Below, piece by piece: positions 11,091-21,756 of a stretch of 64,000 nucleotides of DNA (position 1 is its first letter; every line of letters begins with the position of its first letter). Made by a program: the position numbers and the translations under genes. The notes below the pieces were generated by a model. It ran no database searches and was not told the origin of the DNA. It was given only the letters and a program-made list of their open reading frames with translations. This stretch comes from Corythucha ciliata. Its lineage: Eukaryota; Arthropoda; Insecta; Hemiptera; Tingidae. Where the stretch lies: NCBI GenBank assembly GCA_038030265.1, contig CM075937.1, forward strand, positions 10,478,001 through 10,542,000, in the 5' to 3' direction.

Positions 11091-12623
11091 AAGCACTCTC
11101 ACTTTATCAGTAACGTCTTTTTATTAGCTACAGGTACGTTTCTACCACAAAAACATATAAACTAACCTATTAATAATAATTACGTTTTTAAGGCGCATAG
11201 ACCAACCATATTTCGATGTGTCAGGCATGATTGATGAAGCAATATAGAAAATGAGAGAGAGAGTGTGAGGGGGGAGCAACGAAAAATAAAAGCTCGTTAC
11301 GAAACGAAGTCGCCCCTCCCCCCTCTACCAACCGTCAATATTACCCTTCAGTTTCAAACATGATTGGAGGGGGTGGTTTGATGGGGGAGAGACATTGAAA
11401 AACTTCCAGAAAATATATTCTTCGATACATTTCTATCACAGACAGAGACAGTTCCCCCTCGCCCTCGCCACTAACCCTACGACCATTATTATTTTCTTCT
11501 TCCATTAGGCAAATGAAGCGATTTAAAGCCAACAGAAAGATGGGAGAAAGATTGAGCGAGAGAGAGAAGGCAAAAATATGCAATTTGCATAAATCCGCGC
11601 GCGCTTGAAAATCGAACAAACAAGAAAATAAGAACGTCATTTCAGTGTTTGTTATTAGTATTATGTGGTTGGGGGGACGGAAGAGCCACTCCTCCTGTTC
11701 CGGTGATTTGGTGAGGTAAGGGACCTTTGACCCTTTTACAGTTCGCCGAGGGCAGCAAAGTGAAATCAAATTAAAGGTGCCCCCCCCCCACCGACTCAAT
11801 TGGGTTGTGGTTGCGATATTTTTGAACAGAGCGTCAAAAAGTCCCTCAAGGTAAGCCACCGGTCCATCTTTTGTAGCCAAGAGCTCACGTCGTATCATAA
11901 AAACAATGATTTTTTTTATTTGTTTTTATCGCAATAAGAACCGAATTTAAATTCAAAGAAAGTTCGCGTTCTACCCTCAACTTGGAATAAAAAAAAAGTG
12001 TAACAAAGTAGGGTCACTTCCTTGGGAAAATATTGGAAATTGCTCTGGGACGTCTGGTGAAAGTGGTGGTGGCGGGGGGAGGGCTCTGTTAAACTTACCA
12101 TTGCAAATCCTTCGTCATATGTAAGACCCAGTTTTCCTTTCCAGCAACATTTTTTCTTTTACGACTTCTGACTCCCTCTCAATTCAACTCTCGACGCCAC
12201 ATTTTTTTCCCCTTATATTTGCGCGGTTTTTAAAAGTTTCTACACATAGCTTTTTTTTTTTTTTTTTGTTGGGGTTTCCTGGTGCAGCGGTGGGAGGGGG
12301 GTGGAGGCTATCATCTTAATAGAAAGAAGTGTTTTTAGATGAAGTGACTCTGTAGCGGTCATGGGTGCTTAGCGGGCAATAAATCATACAAAAATAACTA
12401 ATGGAAGACTCGGTTCTACTCAAAGAAAAACGGCTCTAAAAACGATGTCCCTTCCACCCCCCCTCCCACCTTGTCGGAATTTATAATTCGGCTTAAAACA
12501 ATGAAATAGGACGCAAAAACCTCAAAAAAAAACCTTGGAATTACAGTTTCTGCAAGACGGGAACGCAATATTTGGCATTTCAAGAGTCTTTACTTGAGAA
12601 ATTTGATTTTCTTTAAAGGACTA
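11091..12623. other. no recognisable feature
   Basis: Low-complexity T-, A- and G/C-runs (for example a 16-T run near 12251) and a long minus open frame at 11341-11898 (185 codons) without any domain or homology that I can recognise. I do not call it a gene because its composition matches the surrounding DNA. Confidence 0.4.
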
Positions 12624-12867
12624 TAAAGGTCGATTCAGACTCTTCGGACGTCGTGGGAACACGCTGTCCCACGTGTGATAAAAATTCTAGAAAAGGCTTT
12701 TATTTGTTTACTTACACACTGCTCTGACAAGCATCATCTCACGTGTTCCCGCACGTCACGTCCGGGCAATCTGAACGTAAGCAAACGAAATCCTTTTCAT
12801 GAATTTTGTATCACACGTGGGAATGTGTGTTCCCACGTCACGTCCGAATAGTCTGAATCGACCTTTA
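12624..12867. mobile_element. MITE, 244 bp, about 60-bp terminal inverted repeats
   Basis: TAAAGGTCGATTCAGAC at 12624 and GTCTGAATCGACCTTTA ending at 12867 are perfect outer repeats. The match runs inward for about 60 bp (TTCGGACGT, GTGGGAACAC, CCCACGTGTGATA). The element is bounded by TA, fitting a Tc1/mariner-type TA target, although TA is too short to prove it. A third, degenerate copy of the repeat (CACGTCCGGGCAATCTGAACG) lies inside at 12757-12777. No coding capacity. Confidence 0.75.
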
Positions 12868-13816
12868 GGCTTTTAAAAGCCTGACCCGCGAAATTTAGTT
12901 TTTGCAATAGCAAACTCTGCGAAATTTATTTCTCAAAAGATTCGGTCACGGCAAATTAAGCCTTTTCAAATGAGTCGACCACGAGAAATCGGTTTTCATA
13001 CGAGCTAAACCAATGGAAATCGTATTTTGACGAGTTCCGTGACGAAATGAGCGATGTTTGAACGAGCCAAACTCCGAAAAATTGTTTTTCCGTCGAGCCA
13101 ATCGCCAGCAGAAGACGTCAAAGGATAATGTTCGTTCCCATAGAAGGACTGAAGCCCGCGTGAAATTGACTCTTCAAATCGCTGATTCGCGATGTATGGA
13201 GGCCATTCTATGGCTAAAGTGTAGAAATCAACGCACAATTGCTTTGTTTTTGGGCCAAGCCAGCGACTAAAATTGAGTACACACGCTATTAATTCAGAGG
13301 CTGTACAAAGTGAAAAAAATTGCGGCTAATATTAATAAAACAAATTAGAGGCCCAAACTGAAAAACAGCGATAATCCCTAGCGCAAAGTGGAAAAAATTG
13401 CTTATACAAGGCTAAAATCTGAAGACCAAGGCGGCTGAAATTAAGAAAAACCCTAGTTTTCAGCTAGTTTTGCTGCTAAAAATGAATAAGGAAAAAATGC
13501 TGATCCGCGGCTAAAATTGAGAAACGTGCCAATTCGTGACTAAGATTGAGAAAAATCTCTAATGCAAGGAATAGAAACGCAACTGCGCTGCACAAATTGC
13601 TCAGACGCCTTGTTCGCCATGTTGTCGAAGACCTTCTGGTCAATCGCTCGTAATTCAGAGAACCGCTCCTTGACGACACTCCGCTTCGACTCGGCCCTGA
13701 GCTTTTAATGTGAACGTTCGTCACAGAACATGCTGCATCTGCGCCTTTACTTTTCTAGAAGCTTTTTCTGTTCATCTTCCATGGTGCTTTCACGTCTTGT
13801 CAGTGGTCGCCAGATG
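12868..13816 (-). repeat. unassigned sequence with a short reversed T-array piece
   Basis: Mostly featureless. From about 13380 to 13560 the motif GGCTAAAATTGAGAAA recurs; this is the reverse complement of the T1 array unit. No gene is supported; small open frames near 13005-13270 overlap on both strands and lack domains. Confidence 0.4.
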
Positions 13817-13854
<38 letters not shown>

Positions 13855-14520
13855 GGAGTCAATTGCTTAGGTTATTAGCCCTTAACTTCTTATTAAAATT
13901 ACTTATTAAAATGTACTATTATCTTTCATATATTTTAAATTTTACCGTAATAGTTTATTTTCTTCAAATAGGAAATTATTCTATCTATGTATGGCGAATC
14001 GAGTTTCAGTAAAGTGGCAAAATCCTGAGTAATTTGGCATTGTCGCCGAGCGCGTTCCCATCGTGGACAATCCACCAGCACATGTTCTATTGACAATAGT
14101 TCAGAACACTCCTCACGGGTCGGTCTTAATCGCCCAACCAAGTGGTGAGCATGGGTGGCCTTCGTATGGCCAATTCGTATTCGCGTTATAATAATCTCTT
14201 CATGACGCAGTCGCTCATTGTCATGAATGTGATTGAACATTTGAAAGTTAGGTATAATAGTTCTCAGTTTCGTAGTGCTGTTCTCCCATTTATTTCGCAT
14301 AATGTTTAATATAAATGACTTATTATAACGCTTGTAGTATTGTAGCAGTACGTAATTCGGGGAGTTCGAAGAGTGGGTAAGTACCGAGCCGAGTCTCGCC
14401 TGCCCATCGGCATCGTCATTGCCACGAATACCGTAGTGACTAGGAACCTAAATAAATCTTAATACTTTGTTCTGCGACAGTATGCCATTCACTTTCAAAC
14501 ATAGAGCTTGTGAACGGGCC
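13817..14520 (-). mobile_element. 3' end of an I-group non-LTR element, (AAT)n tail, element delta
   Basis: Minus strand. It starts inside RNase H near 14520 (LCLKVNGILSQNKVLRFI, a stop in place of the usual Trp, then VPSHYGIRGNDDADG). It continues through RIRIGHTKATHAHHLVGRLRP and a Cys/His cluster ending LVDCPRW to a stop at 13935. The 3' untranslated tail ends with GGGCTAATAACC and an (AAT)n microsatellite, which appears as (TTA)n at 13817-13854 on the plus strand. The same 3' signature ends elements alpha, beta and gamma, so this is a relative. It is cut at 14520 by the LTR of Gypsy A. Confidence 0.85.
13935..14520 (-). pseudogene. RNase H / C-terminal fragment of element delta ORF2
   Basis: About 190 codons homologous to the end of the 1244-residue protein at 39830-43564 (its WVPSHAGIYGNERAD and TGHSRLTHGHHLTG segments). 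It holds the last RNase H aspartate in GNDDAD and the C-terminal zinc cluster. A nonsense codon replaces Trp in the WVPSH motif, and the N-terminal nine tenths of the protein are absent, so the fragment is inactive. Confidence 0.8.
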
Positions 14521-14615
14521 TTTAAGCCACAACTTCGGAACAGGTAATACAACCTTCTTATATGAAACCGTCACTTAACCTTACCATAAGCATTTGGCGC
14601 GAGACCAATGCAACA
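14521..14615 (-). repeat. partial 3' LTR of Gypsy A
   Basis: About 95 bp matching the first part of the LTR at 18310-18460: TTAAGCCAC, ACAACCTTCTTATATGAAACC, CACTTAACCTTACCATAAGC and GAGACCAAT are shared. On the minus strand it begins TGTTGCATTGG. The last about 55 bp of the LTR are replaced by element delta, so this LTR is truncated or diverged. Confidence 0.75.
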
Positions 14616-14777
14616 TTATCTAAGTAAATTAACTTGATGGGCTGAGGCTCAGTTGTTATAATACAGATACCTATTAATAAAGATATCTAAAATGTCAAAA
14701 AAAATGTTAAAAATACAAGAAAAGGCAAACAAAATTGATAACAGTAAAAAATTATAACAATGGAAATGAAATAATAA

Positions 14778-17463
14778 TCATTCCGCACCATCCACTAATA
14801 GGGAGTAGCGCTTTGTATGCCTTGATATTCTCGAGGATTTTCGTAAAATACTCTCATTGATCCGCTGTGTCTTTCCCGTGGGGCACCTAGAATTCACATT
14901 TTCAACATTTTCGGGAGCTTTCTCTGAGTCTGAAGATGTTTCTACTTGTAACACAGGGCGTGGGGAAGGATGAGCACTGTCATTTAAGTGACTTTGCGTA
15001 AGATGGTTGCTACGAACTTTTCGTACTACCACTGAACACAATTAGACTATGTAAATCATATTACCAACTTTTTCCATAATTCGTCCAGCGACCCATTTGT
15101 TGGTTTGGCTCTTGTCAGCATTGCATACTAAAACATTATCGTTGGTGCCAAACTTCCGACCCATATTAAGGGCGGAAGTGGATTGGTAGGAGCCGGTATG
15201 GTTTTACTTACAGTAGGATTTAAGATAAATAGAGGGTTACGAACTTGGTAAGAAAATAAAGGGAAGATGGACTGGATGTTGTGGTTGTGCATGGCGTATT
15301 TCTGTACGTAAAAAGCAATGAATTCAAACTAGACTGTGTTAATTACTTGAACTTACTCGAAAAATAGTACGTTTCATAACAAGTGCGGAAAGTAAGAAAT
15401 ATCGTGCGAGTGTTGTTAGACGAACGAGACGACAAAACAATAACTGTGTCTGTGGACAGCAAACATTGGTTAACTGTAAAAAAAAAAAAAAAAAGCCAAA
15501 TCATATGTTTTCCTAACACAAACCCGTGCCTTTTTCGTTTTTTCTGCACGGGTTGACGAAAACAGACACTTTCGAGGGAGGTTTTCAGTGCGGTTCTCAT
15601 CACTTCCCGTGCAAGTCGAGCGAAAATGTGTTTTTTTAACCACTTGCACCAGTCTTTCAGCCAGGCCGTTACTCGGAGGATGGTAGGGTGGCGATAGAAT
15701 GTGCTGAACCTTATTTTTTTTTTTCCAAAAACCCTTTGAATTCGACGGATGAAAATGGCGGGCCGTTGTCCGATACCAACGCATTTGGAAATCCGAAACG
15801 TGAAAACACGATTACTAATTGTACGATCACTGATCTGGCGTCAGTCTTGCTCATAATAACAGCCTCCACCCACTTACTGTACTCGTCCACTATCAGAAAT
15901 ATATTTTTTTGATCGACGTGAAGAAAATTCACGTGAATTCTCGACCAAAAACGATGGGACTTAGAAAGAGCTTAGTAAATTTTTTGATTGTCGTTATTTT
16001 GTGAAAGCTGGCATGGTTCACAGCATTGAACCATCCTAGTGATGTCGTCATCTACAACTGGCCACCAAACGAAGGACCTGGCCAGCATTTTGCTGCGAAC
16101 TTTGCCCGGGTGATCCTTGTGGATTGTCTGCAAAACTTTTGACCGGAGAGACTGGGGGATGATTACCCGGTTTCCAACCACAACAACCATTATTACTTGA
16201 AAAGGCATTTCAATCAAAGGCCAATCATTATTGACATATTGAAAAACTGACTGCAGCGTTGGATCTTTCATGGTTTCTTGAGCTACATCCTTGAAGCACA
16301 AGAGGTTTTCTTCAAATCCCAGATCCAGATGATTGCAATGCAACTGACTCGCCTATTTCTGGTAAAGGGAGCCGAGATAGTGCATCGGCGTGACAGATCG
16401 ATTTCCCCTTTCTGTATACAACCTCGTAATCATATTGCGAAAGTGTAACTGCCCATCTCTGCACTCTCGAGGCAGCCATTTGGGAAAACCCCCATTTGGT
16501 TGGAGCGCAGGGGACTGGGACCGGCAATGCCCGAGTAGGGGCACCTTCCCTACTCGGGCAATCCGGGCAGGGGCACCTTCTCTGCCCGGTTTCGGTCCAT
16601 GGCGCAAGCCAGCACCCACCTTCACGTGGTGCCTCTCGGGCGTGACTGGCTGGCCACCAGTCGCGGCTAACGGGTCGAGCTGAGTGATGGGACCGACTCT
16701 GCTGGGGAGTCCGGGCCAAAGATGGGGTACAGACCAGGTAAGGGCCGGGAACGGCCTAGGTACTGGCCACATCTTAAGGAGATCCCCACAGAGAGAGAGA
16801 GAGAGAGAGAGAGCCATTTGGGAAAAGGTTTTCGACGGGTTGAAAATGTATTTCAATGGTTCATGGTCAGTAACCAATTGGAATTTTCTGCCAAGGAACT
16901 TCGTCACTCCGGAAATAATGGCCAAAGCTTCCTTGTCGAGTTGGCTATACCTACTGTCTTTGTACATAGTTGAGAGTGACTGAAGCGTAAGCTACAGGCA
17001 GTTCCTCACCGACTACCACGTGGCTCAGAACTGCTCCAACCCCGTATGAACTACAGTCACTCGTGATTCGTGTGGGTAAATCAGGGTTAAAAAGAACTAA
17101 TAAAGACTTTTCAGACAGCATTACTTTGATCTCCTCAAAAGCCTTCTGGCAAAAGGGCGTCCATTCCCAAGATACGACTTTGCATTGTAGATTATGCAAA
17201 GATTCTAGAATTTGCGCTGGGCATTTGAGAAATGTAGGGAAAAAATTCAGTAATCCTAAATAGGCTTTCAGCTCTGTGACGTTCTTTGTAGCTGGGGTAG
17301 ACTTGATGGCCTCAATCTTTTCCTTACTCGGGTGTAAGCCTGAGCAGTCCAGGTGAAACCAAAGATAATAAACACCCTCGAAGTATGCCCTTGCTTCCCA
17401 CAGGTGAAGCAGGACCACCGAAGAGCTGGACATGTGGAGGGAGGATGATACTTGTTGCCACAA
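14778..17463 (-). pseudogene. Gypsy A pol remnant: RT end, RNase H, integrase
   Basis: In minus order: RT end (YLWFHLDCSGLHPSKEKIEAI, from about 17380); RNase H with ITSDCSSYGVGAVL (the usual D is displaced), YSQLDKEALAI and LVTDHEPLKYI to about 16827; after the 323-bp insertion, RWAVTLSQYDYEVVYRKGK and ADALSRLPLP; integrase HHCC zinc finger (HKDHPGK, CCEPCQL, about 16110-16000); core with LHVDQKN, SDNGPPFSS and NGLAERLVQ (15930-15640); GPY/F-like module near 15160-15060 and an Arg/Ser-rich tail to 14778. Several frameshifts, mostly at A or T runs, and stops break it. It would have made and inserted element DNA; it cannot now. Confidence 0.85.
16489..16811 (+). mobile_element. R1-like 3'-end retroposon with (GA)n tail, inserted in Gypsy A
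   Basis: A 323-bp GC-rich insert flanked by AGCCATTTGGGAAAA at 16474-16488 and 16812-16826, a 15-bp exact target duplication. The plus-strand 3' end is (GA)n at 16792-16811. Two adjacent hairpins lie near the 5' side: TGCCCGAGTAGGG/CCCTACTCGGGCA (13 bp, 16528-16560) and CCGGGCAG/CTGCCCGG (16563-16589), sharing the loop core GGGCACCTT. Part of it (CCCACCTTCACG, GGCTGGCCA, GAGTGAT in order) parallels the sense strand of the 3' region of the R1-like element at 57230-57480. So it is probably a 5'-truncated R1-like 3' UTR or a SINE using that tail; no Pol III boxes are evident. Confidence 0.75.
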
Positions 17464-17514
17464 CGTCCAAACTGCGATGACGAAGCGCCGGTGAAAGTAG
17501 AAGTACGCCTGGAG

Positions 17515-18298
17515 TTATTCTGTGGTGGGCTCTTGAAAGGTTGAGTGAAGTTCCCATTGCCTTCTGCCCTCCTGCCACGGTCGGTCCGCCGTGCTGATGA
17601 CCCGAAAACAGTCGCTTTCCTTTACTTCGGGAGGGGCATTCGCGATTGTAGCCTGAGACGTGTTAATCAACTCCCGCGTTTCTTTATCAATCGCTTCCAT
17701 ATTGAAGGCGATTTGGCACGTTTCGTGGAAAGTAAGCGACGATTCACCGATCAGACGTTTGACGATTTTCTCATGTTGATCCCGCAGCCGTGATCTAGAA
17801 ATTCCTTGAAGTTGCATGATTCTGCTTTTTGTTTGAGCGCTACGATGTACTCTTGAACGCTTTCATCTTGATTTTGTAAGCGCTTGTGAAATTTGTACGT
17901 TTCTGCTATTTCGCACTCAGCAGTACGGAAATAACTACGAAGGGCAACTTTTATTTCTTCAAAGGATGCATCCGTTGGCTTACGGGGAGCAACGACGTTT
18001 TTAAGTGCCTTGTATAACGACGGGCTGGTTAGCACTGTCAGCGAAGAAATTTTCTCTTCTTCCGATAACTTATTGAGTGCGACGAACGCCTCCAACCTTT
18101 CAAAGTAATTTTCAAACGGTTCCGCTCCGTCTTCGAAGGGCAGAATGCTTCCATAATGACTCCGACTCGACGTGTGACACCCCGGTCCACTTCTTTGACG
18201 TTGTTTGTTCCGTCGGGTACTACCGATGACGATCGCGACGTTTTCTTACGTCCTACTTTCTCGTACTTGTTTAGACACGCCCATAGACACGAAAACAC
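17515..18298 (-). pseudogene. Gypsy A gag remnant
   Basis: Overlapping minus frames together give a Gypsy gag: MEAFVALNKLSEEEKISSL, VQEYIVALKQKAESCNF and then LQGISRSRLRDQHEKIVKRL and LTFHETCQIAFNMEAIDKE, the classic capsid C-terminal signature. A frameshift near 17800 and another near 18090 separate the pieces. A nucleocapsid-like CFTCGKQGH knuckle lies further down near 17413-17387 in another frame. Gag would form the virus-like particle. The untranslated leader next to the LTR contains TTTGGTGACGAG (minus strand, about 18309-18298), a likely primer-binding region. Confidence 0.8.
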
Positions 18299-18309
18299 TC
18301 GTCACCAAA

Positions 18310-18460
18310 TGTTATGTTCGAAAGGAAATGAACATTTATGCTGAATGCCAAGACGGAACACTTTTATTAAGCCACGACTTCAGAACAGATAGTACAACCT
18401 TCTTATATGAAACCAACACTTAACCTTACCATAAGCTTTTTGCGAGAGACCAATAAAACA
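18310..18460 (-). repeat. 5' LTR of Gypsy A, 151 bp
   Basis: On the minus strand it begins TGTTTTATTGGTCTC at 18460 and ends CGAACATAACA at 18310, thus TG...CA ends with TGTT/AACA. It is followed directly by TTTGGTGACGAG, the expected position of the primer-binding site. The partner is 14521-14615. It is short for a Gypsy LTR. Confidence 0.7.
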
Positions 18461-18493
18461 GTTTTAAGGTGTGAAACCTGTGTCTGCAAGTTT

Positions 18494-19505
18494 TCAATGT
18501 TTCAGTGATATGTGAGCATCGTACGTTAATATTTTGTTCAGGTTGACTCCTAGGTATCGCACTTTCTCTGATTGGGGTATGGGAGAGCTTAATAGCTGTA
18601 AGTTCGGGGTGAGGAAATTGCGTCGGTCAGTGAATGTTACTGCCTGTGACTTATTCGGATTGAGTGAGATTCTCCAATCTTGAGCCCATCTTCCTAATTT
18701 GTCGCCGAGTTCTTGAAGATTAGCCGTGGTGGTGTTCATATCGCTGTTGGAGCAGAGAAAAGCTGCGTCGTCAGCAAATTGCATTGTCTTGATATAATTT
18801 CTGGTTTGCAATGTTTGATGCAAAGCATATGTATAGGAGCGGACCAATAACGCTACCTTGAGGTACTCCAGGAGTGATGCAGCGACTCTCCGAGACGCAT
18901 AGAAGTTGCACCTGACCGTATAGGTTCGTTGAGAAAGGTACGACTGCGTCAACCGGTAGTATGTGTCAGGTAGCAACACCTTCAGACGAGCTGTAGTAGA
19001 CCCTGGTGTCACACCTTGTCGAATGCTTTTTCTATGTCAATGAATAGACCGACGCAGAACTTCTAATCTTCGTATGCTTGATGCAGGATTAGATCTACTA
19101 CTCTGTGTAGGTGTTTTGCTATGAATGACTTTGCATGAAACCGAACTGTGATGGCGGAAGGATGGGCTCCATTATTAAATGCCCGTTTATGATCGGGGTT
19201 CTTCGTAGATAGCCAGAGGGATTTAGTCGCTTTTTTGACGTTCAGTAGTAGTGCTATATTTGGAGAAGTACAGTGTCGTAACGTTTGGTAGGAAATGTTT
19301 GAGTTATAGATAGCGGAAGTAGCTGCCACTTTAATTATTTTAGTTCGGTTGCTAATAGCTACGTCTATGTCTCTAGGGGTTTTGAGGGAGTTACTTAGGG
19401 ACGTATTTGCTGTTATGATGTCTCTGTATTTAATCCAGTCCTCCGGGTATCGAAGTAATGGGTTGTGAGATGTAGTGAGCGGAACACGCGAGTTTATTTC
19501 TACCG
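18494..19505 (-). mobile_element. Jockey-like non-LTR fragment (endonuclease linker and RT)
   Basis: Minus strand. About 19500-19330 is the linker after the endonuclease (DWIKYRDIITANTSL, LKTPRDIDVAI). Then come RT pieces with breaks: FHAKSFIAKHLHRVVDLILH, a stop at 19063, FIDIEKAFDKVWHQGL, LPDTYYRLTQSYLSQRTY, MQFADDAAFLCSNSD (catalytic FADD near 18780) and WRISLNPNKSQAVTF, then VRYLGVNLNKILTYDAHI. There is no RNase H here; the LTR of Gypsy A begins 34 bp further on. It resembles the Jockey-like copy at 49260-50885. Stops and indels make it inactive. Confidence 0.8.
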
Positions 19506-20110
19506 TGACTAAATTTATTATTAGCTCTCAATTTATATTTATCATTAGCTCTCCTTCAAATTTTTATTAGCTTTTTCTCAATTTCATCAGTGAATTACCT
19601 CTTTCGATTTTTCTCCAATTCTACCTGTGAATTAGCGATTTTTTACAAATGTAGCTATTGTGCGACTATTTCCAATTTTATCCGACATTAGCCGAGAATA
19701 GGCGATTTTTTTACTTTTAGCCATGAATTGGCTCTTTTTCTCGATCTCTTGCTTTCAGAAACTGCGAATTGGCTATACCGAAACGTCAGCCTCGAATTAG
19801 CGTCTTTTTTTTTTTTTTTTCACTTTATTGGCGTAATGAGAGCCTTTCCACAATTGCATTGGTGAATAATCGATTTTTCTCAATTCGTGAGCTTTGAATT
19901 AGCGTTTTTCCTCATTTTAGCGGCTAATTACTGGTTTGTCTCCATTTTATCTGTGAATTAGCTATTTTCTCAATTTTAGTCGCGAAAAAGCGTTTTTACC
20001 CCACGAACTAGCGATTTTTCTCAATTGCACGCGTGTCTTAGTGCTTTTTTCGCTTCGATCTATACGAATTATCACTTTTTCTCAATTTTTGCTCGGAATA
20101 TTCTCCACTC
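19506..20110 (+). repeat. degenerate tandem array T2
   Basis: About 600 bp of units like GTGAATTAGCGATTTTTCTCAATTTTAGC, the same family and strand as T1 and T3. It starts abruptly at the truncated 5' end of the Jockey-like fragment. A poly(T) run lies at 19806-19820. Confidence 0.7.
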
Positions 20111-20957
20111 TCCTTGACCTTGTTGGGCTTCGGGACTGGAAAACTGGAAAGTCTTCCCCGACTTTTAAATAACCCCTTCACTAATTAATCAAGCCGGTAA
20201 ATTGCTTAGGCTATTATTTCAATACCCCCCCCCCCTCACGCTCAATGTATTTTCCAGCAGTCTGAAATTTCCATACCTTACGAACCGAATAATAATTATT
20301 CGAATTTGATGGTCTTAAGCAATAATAAAAATTAGTCTCGTTAGCCAAATTAATGAATTTCTCCCACTTAATAACCAGATTGAGAGCTAAAAAAGCTCTC
20401 GAGAGCAATATCGATCCTATAAGGTTTCACCTTCCTTTTTCCTTATTATTGTAGACTATCGCATTGTCTATTCTCGCGGTGTTTATTACGGTAAATTGAG
20501 AGGGACGGGGAGGGGGGATACGAATAGTCTTCCTACAAAGGCTGTAAAATGTAAGGTCATTCCAAAGGTAACCACGTGGGATTAGCCCTTCGTATATTAC
20601 GCTTTTCCTTCTGACAGGAATTTATGAAATCTCGAGCGAGAAAAGTGATGTGTTCCTTTTAATTTTACTCCGCGTCTCTTGTTTGACTTCATGGTAATTG
20701 AATTATACTCAACCAACAAGTAAAATGTTCGCTAGGGCGTGTAAAAGTTAAAAAACAAAAAAACCAAAAAATAAAAACGTTGAGTCTCTTTGATCGTTTT
20801 CATTTTGTCTGTTATTCGACATTTGAACAATGGTATAGCGCGTATAACAAACTCAAAGGGGTTTCTAATTTTAGGCAGAAACAAAGGCCTGAGGGGGAAA
20901 TAACGAAAAATATTAATATTAACAAACTTTTTTTTTTGTTTTTGTTTTCATGTGCAG
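20111..20957. other. no recognisable gene; possible intron
   Basis: AT-rich DNA with a C-run at 20225-20234. The last part (20928-20957) is a T-rich tract ending in TGTGCAG and forms the candidate acceptor of the exon at 20958. Near 20198-20216 the plus strand reads AAATTGCTTAGGCTATTA, similar to the reversed 3' end of element delta; it may be a tiny relic. Confidence 0.35.
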
Positions 20958-21058
20958 AAGAGGGCGGCCTTCGGGATGAAGACGAGGCGGAAAGAGGAGA
21001 ACTTCCTCCTCCTCCACCTCAACCGCCACCCAAACCGAAAATTCCGAGTAACGTGAAG
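20958..21058 (+). CDS. candidate internal exon of a host gene, acidic then proline-rich
   Basis: A T-rich tract followed by CAG at 20955-20957 and a GTAAGT donor at 21059 bound 101 bp. The frame with codon starts at position 2 modulo 3 is open through the exon. It reads EEGGLRDEDEAERGEL, then PPPPPQPPPKPKIPSNVK: an acidic segment followed by a polyproline stretch, as found in SH3- or WW-binding linkers. Codon use and the lack of repeat similarity support a real exon. No neighbouring exon was found in the window, so its protein cannot be named. It could still be a chance match, since splice-site look-alikes are common. Confidence 0.45.
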
Positions 21059-21740
21059 GTAAGTTTTTCCCGACGTTTTCCTTATTTTTGTGACAATTCC
21101 ATTTGAAACCTGCGTGATGGGCTGGTGACGCTCGGTGTTGGAGGAGAATTACACCGCATATAATGACGGCACATTGTTCTCACCTCTTAACGAATTCAAA
21201 TGGGATGGCCGGGTATGGGTGGAGGGGGTTCTTCGATCGGATTAAACGAAGAGAATTGAAGCGCTAGTCAGAACTGAATAGATATTTTCAGCCGGCTCAC
21301 CTAATCAGAACGAACGAAGGCACGCGATTTGCTATTTCGATGATGGGAAAGGCTGGAATGTGAACAGTCATTTACATAAATGTTTCGACGCTGAATACTC
21401 CGTCAGCTACGGTAGACGGCGTTGGTTGCTCATTTAAAAGTGTGAGCACACGAGCAAGAAGACAATGAACCAGACCCTTTCGGACTCTATTATTATGAAA
21501 GAGATTAATACAATGGAAGCGAGTTTAAATGTTATTGAAATGCCATTCCAAGAGTATTACTGAGAGAAATCCCAGCGTTGTACACTTTTCAAGGCTTGAA
21601 AACAATTAAAACTCTATAACAAGCGAGGTAATAAGAAATAATTATAGGATCCAACTTGGCCAAAACTTTCCAATAATTAAACAAATGAAATTGATATCTT
21701 CCGGACTCAATGGAAGGGCACAGCACAATACGATTCGAGT
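21059..21740. other. no recognisable feature
   Basis: Begins with the candidate intron donor GTAAGT and continues as non-repetitive, non-coding-looking sequence. It contains A/T-rich and G-rich patches but no open frame with a domain. Confidence 0.35.
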
Positions 21741-21756
21741 TTCGAGAAAAAATGGG

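Larger units (their letters stand above)
14521..18460 (-). mobile_element. Gypsy (Ty3) LTR retrotransposon A, defective
   Basis: Minus-strand element: 5' LTR at 18310-18460, gag remnants to about 17400, then RT end, RNase H and integrase down to 14778, and a partial 3' LTR at 14521-14615. Protease and most RT are gone because the nucleocapsid zinc knuckle runs straight into the RT end near 17385. A retroposed 323-bp fragment splits RNase H. Non-LTR sequence on the same strand flanks both ends (13817-14520 and 18494-19505), suggesting insertion into non-LTR DNA, although a target duplication is not visible. Confidence 0.85.

Noticed and set aside
11341..11898. 185-codon minus open frame
   Set aside because: No domain, G/C homopolymers inside, composition like the flanks.
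14468..14520. Extension of the 3' LTR of Gypsy A to TGTT at 14468
   Set aside because: This stretch does not align with the other LTR and instead continues the RNase H reading frame of element delta.
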